Positions 56,943 to 64,000 of a stretch of DNA of 64,000 bases are shown piece after piece (the first letter of the stretch is position 1; each line of letters begins with the position of its first letter). A program made the position numbers and the translations under genes. The DNA lies in contig NZ_UTBZ01000014.1 in the NCBI RefSeq assembly GCF_900580865.1, positions 248,001-312,000 of the forward strand, given 5' to 3'. Below the pieces are notes generated by a model. That model made no database searches, had not been told where the DNA came from, and saw only the letters and a program-made list of their open reading frames with translations. The DNA is from Pseudomonas viridiflava. GTDB taxonomy: Bacteria > Pseudomonadota > Gammaproteobacteria > Pseudomonadales > Pseudomonadaceae.

Positions 56943-57947
56943 ATGACCAACCAGACCAATCGCCAGTTCCTGCTCGCCAAACGCCCGGTGGGTGCGGCCA
57001 ACCGCGAGACCTTCACCTATCAGGAAGTGCCGGTCGGCGAACCGGCGGCGGGCCAGATTCTGCTCAAGAACGAATACCTGTCCCTCGACCCGGCCATGCG
57101 TGGCTGGATGAACGAAGGCAAGTCCTACATCCCGCCGGTGGGTATCGGCGAAGTCATGCGTGCGCTGGGCGTCGGCAAAGTCATCGCCTCGAACAATCCG
57201 GGCTTTGCGGTCGGGGACTACGTCAATGGCGCCATCGGTGTGCAGGATTATTTCCTCGGCGAGCCAAGAGGTTTCTACAAAGTCGATCCGAAACTGGCGC
57301 CGCTGCCGGTGTATTTGTCGGCACTGGGCATGACTGGCATGACCGCCTACTTCGCCCTGCTCGATGTCGGCGCACCCAAGGCTGGCGACACCGTGGTGTT
57401 GTCCGGCGCTGCGGGTGCAGTGGGCAGCATTGCCGGGCAGATCGCCAAGATCAAAGGTTGCCGTGTGGTTGGCATTGCCGGCGGCGCCGACAAGTGCAAA
57501 TTCCTCATCGACGAATTAGGCTTTGACGGCGCCATCGACTACAAGTCCGAAGATGTCGTGGCCGGGCTTAAACGCGAATGCCCGAAAGGCGTCGACGTGT
57601 ATTTCGACAACGTCGGCGGCGATATTCTCGATGCTGTGCTCAGCCGTCTGAACATGAAAGCGCGGGTAGTGATTTGCGGCGCGATCAGCCAGTACAACAA
57701 TAAAGAAGCGGTCAAAGGCCCGGCCAACTACCTGTCGCTGCTGGTCAACCGTGCGCGGATGGAAGGCTTTGTGGTGATGGATTACGCGGCGCAATACGCC
57801 AGCGCGGCGCAGGAAATGGCCGGCTGGATGGCCAAGGGGCAGCTCAAGAGCAAGGAAGATATCGTCGAAGGCCTGGAGACCTTTCCGGAAACGCTGATGA
57901 AATTGTTCAGCGGTGAGAACTTCGGCAAGTTGGTGCTGAAGGTTTAA
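56943..57947 (+). CDS. NADPH-dependent enone/alkenal reductase (CurA/YncB-like)
   Basis: Zinc-free medium-chain reductase of 334 residues. It opens RQFLLAKRPVGAANRETFTY and has the substrate loop SLDPAMRGWMNEGKSY, the nucleotide motif VVLSGAAGAVGSIAGQIAKI, and VDVYFDNVGGDILDAVL. Relatives reduce the double bond of curcumin, prostaglandin-type enones and 2-alkenals, a detoxification role. It is followed by a REP pair and converges on pyrF. ATG 56943 was chosen for the family start; the ribosome-binding site is weak. Confidence 0.9.
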   Translation: MTNQTNRQFLLAKRPVGAANRETFTYQEVPVGEPAAGQILLKNEYLSLDPAMRGWMNEGKSYIPPVGIGEVMRALGVGKVIASNNPGFAVGDYVNGAIGVQDYFLGEPRGFYKVDPKLAPLPVYLSALGMTGMTAYFALLDVGAPKAGDTVVLSGAAGAVGSIAGQIAKIKGCRVVGIAGGADKCKFLIDELGFDGAIDYKSEDVVAGLKRECPKGVDVYFDNVGGDILDAVLSRLNMKARVVICGAISQYNNKEAVKGPANYLSLLVNRARMEGFVVMDYAAQYASAAQEMAGWMAKGQLKSKEDIVEGLETFPETLMKLFSGENFGKLVLKV

Positions 57948-57965
57948 GGCCAGCACAAAAACCAA

Positions 57966-58054
57966 TGTGGGAGCGAGCCTGCTCGCGAAAGCGGTGGTTC
58001 AGTCGATACTGACTTCGACTGATCACCCTCTTCGCGAGCAGGCTCGCTCCCACA
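57966..58054. repeat. Inverted REP pair (REPIN)
   Basis: Two REP cores facing each other between the converging CurA-like and pyrF genes. It could form the 3' hairpin of both transcripts, since no standard terminator is seen there. Confidence 0.93.
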
Positions 58055-58073
58055 TTTGGATCTTCAGTGTGGC

Positions 58074-58772
58074 TTAGGCGATTTCGGCTACAACCGACGC
58101 CAGCGCCTGTGCCGGATCAGCCGCCTGGCTGATCGGACGGCCAATCACCAGATAGTCGGAACCGGCATCCAGCGCCTGACGCGGAGTCAGAATGCGGCGC
58201 TGATCGTCCTGCGCGCTGCCCGCCGGACGAATCCCCGGGGTCACCAGTTGCAGCGACGGATGCGCGGTTTTCAGTGCCGTGGCTTCCAGCGCCGAGCACA
58301 CCAGACCGTCCATGCCAGCCTTCTCGGCCAGCGCAGCCAGACGCAAAACCTGCTCTTGCGGCTCGATATCCAGACCGATACCGGCCAGGTCTTCGCGCTC
58401 CATTGAGGTCAGCACGGTCACGCCGATCAGCAGCGGTTGCGGGCCGCTGCGCTTGTCCAGCTCTTCACGGCAAGCTGCCATCATGCGCATACCACCGGAG
58501 CAATGCACGTTGACCATCCACACGCCCATCTCGGCGGCGGCTTTCACGGCCATCGCGGTGGTGTTGGGAATGTCGTGGAATTTCAGGTCGAGGAATACTT
58601 CAAAACCCTTGTCACGCAGGGTGCCGACAATTTCTGCGGCGCAACTGGTGAACAGCTCCTTGCCCACTTTGACCCGGCACAGTTTCGGGTCCAACTGGTC
58701 GGCCAGCTTCAGTGCGGCGTCACGGGTAGGGAAATCCAGGGCGACGATGATAGGAGTCTGGCAGGCGGACAT
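58074..58772 (-). CDS. pyrF: Orotidine 5'-phosphate decarboxylase
   Basis: Last step of UMP synthesis, 232 residues, TIM barrel. It begins [20 protein letters not shown] with the first Asp, then VKVGKELF with the Lys, and the catalytic array [14 protein letters not shown]. The phosphate-binding end [10 protein letters not shown]...[10 protein letters not shown] is normal. ATG 58772 gives the standard length; longer frames reach into the divergent promoter region. Confidence 0.95.
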   Translation of the reverse strand: MSACQTPIIVALDFPTRDAALKLADQLDPKLCRVKVGKELFTSCAAEIVGTLRDKGFEVFLDLKFHDIPNTTAMAVKAAAEMGVWMVNVHCSGGMRMMAACREELDKRSGPQPLLIGVTVLTSMEREDLAGIGLDIEPQEQVLRLAALAEKAGMDGLVCSALEATALKTAHPSLQLVTPGIRPAGSAQDDQRRILTPRQALDAGSDYLVIGRPISQAADPAQALASVVAEIA

Positions 58773-59056
58773 GAATGGGCTCTCAGGCAGGTCGAAATCG
58801 GCGCGCATTGTAGCGGAACCGGCGGCGGCGCGGCACCCGATGATCGGTAAATCGTCGCGCCGACCGTGATCAGCATAGCGCTCGCTGCTATTGTGTCGAC
58901 TCCGATACACAACCGACACGCCAGCAACAAGCACTCGCGCTAGCCTCGCCAGCCGCAACACGTCCTTACATCAGCACTTCCCGCCTCACGGCCGGACGCC
59001 TATGCTGAAACCACCACCTCGCAGCCCATCTTTTGTGGTTGGCGGCCTACTGGCAG

Positions 59057-59818
59057 ATGAACAGCCTCATGCACAACACCCAAATGACCGCGACGGATGA
59101 GCCTAAAGACGACAAGCGCTGGAGCATTCGTGCGCTGATCGTCGACGATGACGTGCCGATCCGCGAGCTGATGATCGATTACCTCGCTCGCTTCAACATC
59201 CACGCCAGCGGCGTCACCGACGGAGCGGCGATGCGTCAGGCGCTGCTGGCCGAGCATTTCGACGTTGTCGTACTGGATCTGATGCTGCCCGGCGAAGACG
59301 GCTTGTCGCTGTGCCGCTGGCTGCGCGCCGAATCGGACATCCCGATCCTGATGCTCACCGCTCGCTGCGAACCGACCGACCGCATCATCGGCCTGGAACT
59401 GGGCGCTGATGACTACATGGCCAAGCCGTTCGAACCGCGCGAACTGGTCGCACGCATTCAGACCATCCTGCGCCGGGTGCGTGACGACCGTACCGAACAA
59501 CGGGCCAACATTCGTTTCGACAATTGGCGCTTGAACAGCGTCCTGCGTCAGTTGATCGCTGACGATGGCCTCGTGGTGCCGCTGTCCAACGCCGAATTCC
59601 GTCTGCTGTGGGTGTTTATCGAACGCCCGCGCCGGGTGCTCAGCCGCGAGCAATTACTCGACGCGGCCCGGGGTCGCTCGATCGAAGCATTCGACCGCAG
59701 CATCGATCTGCTGGTGTCGCGTCTGCGGCAGAAACTCGGTGACGACCCGAAAGCCCCGCAGTTGATCAAAACCGTGCGCGGTGAGGGTTACCTGTTCGAC
59801 GCGCGAGACATCGGCTGA
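59057..59818 (+). CDS. OmpR-family response regulator
   Basis: Two-component regulator. The receiver domain has the acidic pair in LIVDDDVPIRE, phospho-acceptor Asp74 in VVLDLMLPGEDGL, and Lys in DYMAKPFEP. The C-terminal winged helix reads VPLSNAEFRLLWVFIERPRRVLSREQLLDAARGR-type (seen as LSREQLLDAARGRSIEAFDR). Start is uncertain: ATGs at 59057, 59069 and 59084 all lack a good ribosome-binding site. It overlaps the sensor kinase gene as TGATG. Confidence 0.9.
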   Translation: MNSLMHNTQMTATDEPKDDKRWSIRALIVDDDVPIRELMIDYLARFNIHASGVTDGAAMRQALLAEHFDVVVLDLMLPGEDGLSLCRWLRAESDIPILMLTARCEPTDRIIGLELGADDYMAKPFEPRELVARIQTILRRVRDDRTEQRANIRFDNWRLNSVLRQLIADDGLVVPLSNAEFRLLWVFIERPRRVLSREQLLDAARGRSIEAFDRSIDLLVSRLRQKLGDDPKAPQLIKTVRGEGYLFDARDIG

Positions 59819-60867
59819 TGCGGGCGCGCTTCGACACGCTGTTCGGGCGCCTGTTTGGCGTGCTGTTCGTGGCGATCGTCCTGGCGCACCTGCTGGCGTT
59901 TACCTGGTTCCGCCTCTACGGCCCGCCCCCGCCTCCGCCACCTCAGGAGTTCTCCCAAGGCGCCAACGGCCAACCAATGGCGCAAGACCCGCGCTACCCG
60001 CCACGGCCACCGCGTCCGTGGTTCGGTGGCCCGATAGTCCCGCTGACCTTCCAGTTCATCACGCTGATGATCGCGGCATGGTATGGCGCCAAACTGCTCA
60101 GCCGCCCGATCCAGCGTCTGAGCGACGCCGCCGAACGCCTCAGCGAAGACCTCGACAGCCCGCCACTCGACGAGTCCGGCCCGCGCGAAGCACGACAAGC
60201 CGCGCACACCTTCAATCTGATGCAGCGGCGCATTCGCGAACAGGTGCAGCAGCGCGCGCGGATGCTCGGTGCGGTGTCCCACGATCTGCGTACACCGTTG
60301 TCACGCCTGAAACTGCGTCTGGAAAACATCAGCGATGAAAGGCTGCAGGGCCAGATGCGCCAGGATCTCGACGACATGATCGGCATGCTCGACGCCACGC
60401 TCACCTACCTGCACGAACAGCGCACCAGCGAAGCGTTGCAGTTGATGGATGTGCAGGCGCTGGTCGAGTCACTGTGCGAAAACGCTCAGGACCAGGGCGC
60501 CGACGTGCAGGTCCGCGGCCATTGCACACCACTGCCGGTGCAGCCGATGGCGTTGCGTTCATGCATCAACAACCTCCTGGACAATGCCCTGCGTTATGCC
60601 GGGCAGGCGCGCATTGAACTGCACGATCAGCGCGAGCAACTGCTGATCAGCGTGATCGACCACGGCCCGGGGATTGCCGAAGATAAGCGTGAAGCGGTGT
60701 TCGAGCCGTTCTATCGACTGGAAGGCTCGCGCAATCGCAACTCCGGCGGCGTTGGCCTGGGCATGACCATTGCCCGTGAAGCGGCGCAGCGTCAGGGTGG
60801 ACAACTCCACCTTGAAGAAACTCCGGGCGGTGGCCTCACTGCCGTCATTCGCCTACCGCGCCCCTGA
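59818..60867 (+). CDS. Two-component sensor histidine kinase
   Basis: Membrane kinase of 349 residues. Two membrane segments (about 10-33 and 73-92) enclose only about 40 periplasmic residues, a Pro-rich stretch PPPPPPPQEF...RYPPRPPRPW that is too short for a folded sensor domain. HAMP (SRPIQRLSDAAERLSED), dimerisation with His155 in GAVSHDLRTPLSRLK, N box NNLLDNALRYA, and G boxes DHGPGIAEDK and GGVGLGMTIA follow. It may sense the membrane, a metal or a partner protein. No target gene is adjacent. Confidence 0.92.
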   Translation: MRARFDTLFGRLFGVLFVAIVLAHLLAFTWFRLYGPPPPPPPQEFSQGANGQPMAQDPRYPPRPPRPWFGGPIVPLTFQFITLMIAAWYGAKLLSRPIQRLSDAAERLSEDLDSPPLDESGPREARQAAHTFNLMQRRIREQVQQRARMLGAVSHDLRTPLSRLKLRLENISDERLQGQMRQDLDDMIGMLDATLTYLHEQRTSEALQLMDVQALVESLCENAQDQGADVQVRGHCTPLPVQPMALRSCINNLLDNALRYAGQARIELHDQREQLLISVIDHGPGIAEDKREAVFEPFYRLEGSRNRNSGGVGLGMTIAREAAQRQGGQLHLEETPGGGLTAVIRLPRP

Positions 60868-60880
60868 GAACATCACCGAC

Positions 60881-60977
60881 CCCCTGTGGGAGCGAGCCTG
60901 CTCGCGAAGACGTCAGCTGATCCACATCTCTTGTGAATGTACCGGCCTCTTCGCGAGCAGGCTCGCTCCCACAGGGG
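60881..60977. repeat. Inverted REP pair (REPIN)
   Basis: Head-to-head REP copies extended by matching CCCCTGTGGG and CCCACAGGGG ends, between the sensor kinase and the EF-hand gene. Its left end lies 13 bases after the kinase stop. Confidence 0.93.
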
Positions 60978-61102
60978 TTAAGCGGTGTTAATTGCATCGT
61001 GTGTACCCACCGGTACAAACCCCACATACCCCCGACAACTTGCGCCCTGACGCTGCATAAGCCGGTACACCCACCGGTTTTCCATTCCAGGGAGTGAGTC
61101 CG

Positions 61103-61969
61103 ATGATCGGTAGCGTCAGCAACTACACCAGCTATACCAGCACCAGCAGCACCTCCACGCAAAACGCCCGCAGCCAGCAACTGCAAAAAGAACTGTTCGC
61201 CAAACTCGACAGCAACAGCGACGGCGCAGTGGACCAGGACGAACTGAAAAGTGCCCTGTCGCAGAAATCCGATGACGGCCTGTTGGTCAACCTGAGCAAA
61301 CAGTTCGGCGATCTGGACAGCGACGACAGCGGCAGCCTCAGCGCCGAAGAAATGACCGCCATGGCGCCACCCCCGCCACCGCCAAACGATCAAGCACCAG
61401 ACACCGACCTCGCCGACGCCCTGATCAGCGCCCTCGACACCGATGGCGACGGTGCTATCAGCAGTGACGAACTGAGCAGCGGCCTGACTAGCGCCGGCAG
61501 CAGCGCCGACAGCAACGAACTCTTCTCCGCACTCGACAAGAACAAGGACGGCACCGTCAGCCAGGACGAACTCACCGCCAGCCTGACCCCGCCCCCTCCG
61601 CCGCCGCCACACATCAACAGTGACGAACTGTTCAGCCAGCTCGATGCGGATAGCGATGGCAGCGTCACAGCCACGGAATTAAGCAGCGCTGTGCAGACCA
61701 GCAACAGCACCTCATCGACCAGCACCGACACCAGCGCCGACACCAGCGCCGCACTGCTCAAAGTACTCGACAGCGACAGCAGTGGCGGCGTGAGCAGTGA
61801 TGAACTGAAAGCGGCTTTACAGGCCGGGCGTGAACGACCGGACGAAGAACAGACGGCATCGACCCAGAGCACCACAGAAGCGCTGAATCGCATGATTGCC
61901 AATTTGAGCAAGCAGTACTCGCTCGATAGCGCAGCGCCGGTGGGCAAGTATTTGAATGTGGCGACTTGA
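61103..61969 (+). CDS. Six-EF-hand calcium-binding protein, XopAW-like
   Basis: Acidic protein of 288 residues. Six 12-residue EF-hand loops, each starting with Asp and ending with Glu, lie at residues 36-47, 72-83, 112-123, 145-156, 181-192 and 223-234. Two Pro runs (89-94 and 163-169) divide them into pairs. The Ser/Thr-rich N-terminus (MIGSVSNYTSYTSTSSTSTQ) lacks a Sec signal and resembles type III effector starts. The Xanthomonas effector XopAW is the family name giver, but in Pseudomonas the role and secretion are unproven. ATG 61103 follows CCAGGGAGTGAGTCCG. Confidence 0.87.
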   Translation: MIGSVSNYTSYTSTSSTSTQNARSQQLQKELFAKLDSNSDGAVDQDELKSALSQKSDDGLLVNLSKQFGDLDSDDSGSLSAEEMTAMAPPPPPPNDQAPDTDLADALISALDTDGDGAISSDELSSGLTSAGSSADSNELFSALDKNKDGTVSQDELTASLTPPPPPPPHINSDELFSQLDADSDGSVTATELSSAVQTSNSTSSTSTDTSADTSAALLKVLDSDSSGGVSSDELKAALQAGRERPDEEQTASTQSTTEALNRMIANLSKQYSLDSAAPVGKYLNVAT

Positions 61970-61975
61970 GTCGAC

Positions 61976-62470
61976 GCCCCTCACCCCTAACCCTCTCCCA
62001 GAGTGAGAGGGAGCTGATCGAGGTGTTTGGACGAGTTACGCCGACGTGAAATACCGAGTCGAACTCAGATTCTGAAACAGATCAAAAGCCCCTCACCCTA
62101 ACCCTCTCCCAGAGGGAGAGGGGACTGACCGAGGTGTTTGGGAGAGCTACACCGACGTGAAATACCGAGTCGAACTCAGATTCTGAAACAGATCAAAAGC
62201 CCCTCACCCTAACCCTCTCCCAGAGGGAGAGGGGACTGACCGTGGTGTTCGGGGGAGGAACGCCGACGCGAAAATACCGAGTCAAACTCAGATTCTGAAA
62301 CAGATCAAAAGCCCCTCACCCTAACCCTCTCCCAGAGGGAGAGGGAACTGACCGAGGTGTTTGGGGGAGGTACGCCGACGTGCGATACCGAGTTGAACTC
62401 AAGCTTTGAAAAGACCAGAGATCGGCCCCCTCTCCCTCGGGAGAGGGCTGGGCGGGCGGCGTTCCGATGA
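61976..62470 (+). repeat. Tandem array, four copies of a 111-112 bp unit
   Basis: Units start at 61976, 62088, 62199 and 62311, so the period is 111-112 bases. Each holds CCCTCACCCTAACCCTCTCCC-type sequence (a short hairpin with GAGGGAGAGGGG), AGGTGTTTGG, CGAGTCGAACTC and CAGATCAAAAG. A distinct end module (GATCGGCCCCCTCTCCCTCG to about 62470) matches the far end of the single-copy element at 27551-27730. The array starts 7 bases after the EF-hand stop. No gene is seen inside. Confidence 0.9.
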
Positions 62471-62512
62471 GGGGCAAATCCACCACAAAACCAAAGCCGA
62501 ACACCCGCGCTC

Positions 62513-62834
62513 TTCACCACTCAATAGGCCGAGTGTCAGCTCGCCTGCTCTTGATCTTGATCCACGGGCGACGTCGGAAGGCTGAGTGGAGGGATTGATC
62601 CGGGCGTGGGAGCGCAGCGACCGTTTGGCGCAGCCAAACACAGCGAGAGGAGGTGCAGCGAAGCAAACCGTAGGCGCTGCGCCCGGATCGATCCCGCAGC
62701 GAAGGAACCCCGAGCCCCAGCGAGCGGGCCGCACGCAGGAGCAAGCCTTTTGGGTTACCTTTTCGGCGTTTGGAAAAGGTGACCCGCCGTAAGGGCGGAA
62801 CCCTAATCAGCAACACCCGCAGCAACGGATATGC
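62513..62834 (-). repeat. Structured dispersed repeat, copy B
   Basis: About 322 bases closely matching 51885-52224, in the same direction relative to its gene. It begins only 10 bases behind the AI-2E transporter stop. The stems named for copy A are unchanged here; most differences fall in loops and linkers (for example GCGGGAGTAGG against GCGAGAGGAGG). An accidental reading frame crosses this copy too. Confidence 0.85.
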
Positions 62835-62843
62835 CCACAAAAA

Positions 62844-63896
62844 TCAGCGTCGCTCCTCAACCCGCCCCTGACTCTTGCTCCAATCCGTCAACAAACTATA
62901 AGCCACCGCCAACAACGTAGGCCCGATAAACAACCCGATAAACCCAAACGCAATCAACCCGCCAAACACCCCAAGCAACACAATCACCAACGGCAAATTC
63001 CCCCCGCGGCTGATCAGATACGGCTTGAGCACGTTGTCCACGCCACTGATGATGAACGTCCCCCAGATCCCGAGAAACACCGCCATCCCATACTCACCCT
63101 TCCACGCCAGCCAAGCCGTGGCCGGCACCCACACCAACGGCGGCCCCATCGGAATCAGACTCAACAGGAAAGTGACAATCCCGAGCACCAACGCCCCCGG
63201 CACCCCGGCAATGAAAAACCCGATCAACGCCAGAACTGCCTGCGCCGCCGCCGTGCCGATCACCCCGTTGACCACCCGCTGCACCGTACCGGCCACCAAC
63301 TCGATGTAATACCCGGCGCGATCACCGATCAAGCGCTCGAGCAGACTGTGCACAAACGCCGCCAGCCGTGGCCCGTCACGATAGAAAAAGAACACAAACA
63401 CAATGCTCAACGTCAGCTCGAGAATCCCGCCGCCAATCTGCGCACTGCGCGCCAGCAGCCAGTTACCGACCTGCCCGAGATACGGCTTGACCGAGACCAT
63501 CAGCGCCGCACCTTGCTGATCAATGCTGTCCCACAGTCCTACCAGCCGTTCACCCACAAACGGCACAGCCCCCAGCCAGCCCGGCGCTTCCGGCAGACCG
63601 TCGACCTGCACATCCTTGACGAACGCCGTGGCATCGCGCACATGATCGGCCAGGTTGAACCCCAGCCAGACCAGCGGTGCGGCCACCAACAGCATCCAGC
63701 CCAGCGTCAGAATCGCCGCAGCCAGCGATTCACGACCATTGAGCCAGCGGGTCAACAGGCGCATCAGCGGCCAACTGGCAAACGCCAGCACCGCGCCCCA
63801 GAACAGCGCCGACCAGAACGGCGCCATCACCCACAGACTGGCGCCAAACAACACCAGCAACAGGATCTGCACCAGCAGGCGATCGTTATTGAGCAT
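62844..63896 (-). CDS. AI-2E family transporter (PerM/YdiK-like)
   Basis: Inner-membrane protein of 350 residues with about eight membrane segments. The N-terminal ILLLVLFGASLWVMAPFWSALFW-type pair (seen as LLVLFGASLWVMAPFWSALF), the middle hydrophilic section, and the conserved C-terminal VTFLLSLIPMGPPLVWVPA and LISRGGNLPLVIVLLGVFGG-type region (seen as SRGGNLPLVIVLLGVFGG) fit the family. Members range from TqsA-like exporters to Na+/H+ antiporters; the cargo is unknown. Confidence 0.9.
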   Translation of the reverse strand: MLNNDRLLVQILLLVLFGASLWVMAPFWSALFWGAVLAFASWPLMRLLTRWLNGRESLAAAILTLGWMLLVAAPLVWLGFNLADHVRDATAFVKDVQVDGLPEAPGWLGAVPFVGERLVGLWDSIDQQGAALMVSVKPYLGQVGNWLLARSAQIGGGILELTLSIVFVFFFYRDGPRLAAFVHSLLERLIGDRAGYYIELVAGTVQRVVNGVIGTAAAQAVLALIGFFIAGVPGALVLGIVTFLLSLIPMGPPLVWVPATAWLAWKGEYGMAVFLGIWGTFIISGVDNVLKPYLISRGGNLPLVIVLLGVFGGLIAFGFIGLFIGPTLLAVAYSLLTDWSKSQGRVEERR

Positions 63897-63965
63897 GTAG
63901 AGTCTCGAAAAAGTCAGTCAGGCAAAGAGTAGGCGAACACGCCGCGCGTGCTCGCCCGAAACAGC

Positions 63966-64000
63966 TTAACGCAACAGATCGATGCGCAGGCCAGAGCCTT
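63966..64000 (-). CDS. C-terminal end of an unidentified protein (partial)
   Basis: Read leftward, the last codons before a TAA stop (63966-63968) give GSGLRIDLLR. The gene continues beyond the window, 69 bases upstream of the AI-2E transporter start. Too short to name. Confidence 0.4.
   Translation of the reverse strand, partial: GSGLRIDLLR

Noticed and set aside
61976..62470. CRISPR array
   Set aside because: The 111-112 bp units are tandem and similar over their full length; there are no short repeats alternating with unique spacers and no cas genes.

Overview
The window looks like a chromosomal segment of a Pseudomonas of the P. fluorescens group. The order rpmF-plsX-fabD-fabG-acpP-fabF-pabC-mltG-tmk-holB-pilZ-tatD, an RgsA-type small RNA beside tatD, a long RNase E leader, and many REP sequences of the type GTGGGAGCGAGCCTGCTCGCG all fit this group. 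I see no phage, integrase, transposase, plasmid or CRISPR locus. It is mostly core genome with small accessory patches marked by repeats.

Layout. 1-6.4 kb: oxidative L-arabinose (or D-galactose) uptake and catabolism: araFGH transporter, sugar dehydrogenase (SDR), sugar lactonase and a GntR/FadR-type regulator. The same 14-bp motif lies in front of araF and in front of the regulator. 6.5-9.6 kb: DUF1285, a DUF4823 lipoprotein, moaA and a TetR regulator, separated by REP elements. 9.8-20.2 kb: the rgsA sRNA, then the fatty-acid/lipid/replication block read leftward from a strong promoter in front of yceD. 20.3-27.5 kb: maf, sppA, a HAD phosphatase, rluC and, divergently, rne with a leader of about 640 nt. 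27.7-32.1 kb: a four-gene overlapping operon for a periplasmic molybdenum hydroxylase of unknown substrate. 32.3-39.2 kb: an envelope block (murB, tyrosine phosphatase, kdsB, Trm112-like, lpxK, exbD, exbB, comEC). 39.3-46.3 kb: DUF2062, an ABC-2 exporter, GST, a transglutaminase-like protein, fadE and a PA2817-family protein.

46.3-49.7 kb holds the most thought-provoking small locus: a LysR regulator divergent from a free-standing alanyl-tRNA editing protein, then a 2-oxoglutarate/Fe(II) oxygenase translationally coupled to a LysE-type amino-acid exporter. Together they could make, export and proofread against a hydroxylated or otherwise modified amino acid. 49.7-50.4 kb: three tandem tRNA-Glu/tRNA-Gly pairs with a duplicated terminator and a stringent-type promoter. 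50.7-64 kb: a membrane-anchored protein of unknown function, a chemoreceptor, a MocR regulator, an SDR, a CurA-like reductase, pyrF, a two-component system, a six-EF-hand protein like XopAW, and an AI-2E transporter. Mixed in are a 111-112 bp tandem repeat array and two copies of a structured dispersed repeat of about 330 bp, each placed just behind the 3' end of a gene.

Functions are assigned by reading motifs and comparing with remembered families; no database search was run. Starts were chosen from ribosome-binding sites and family length.
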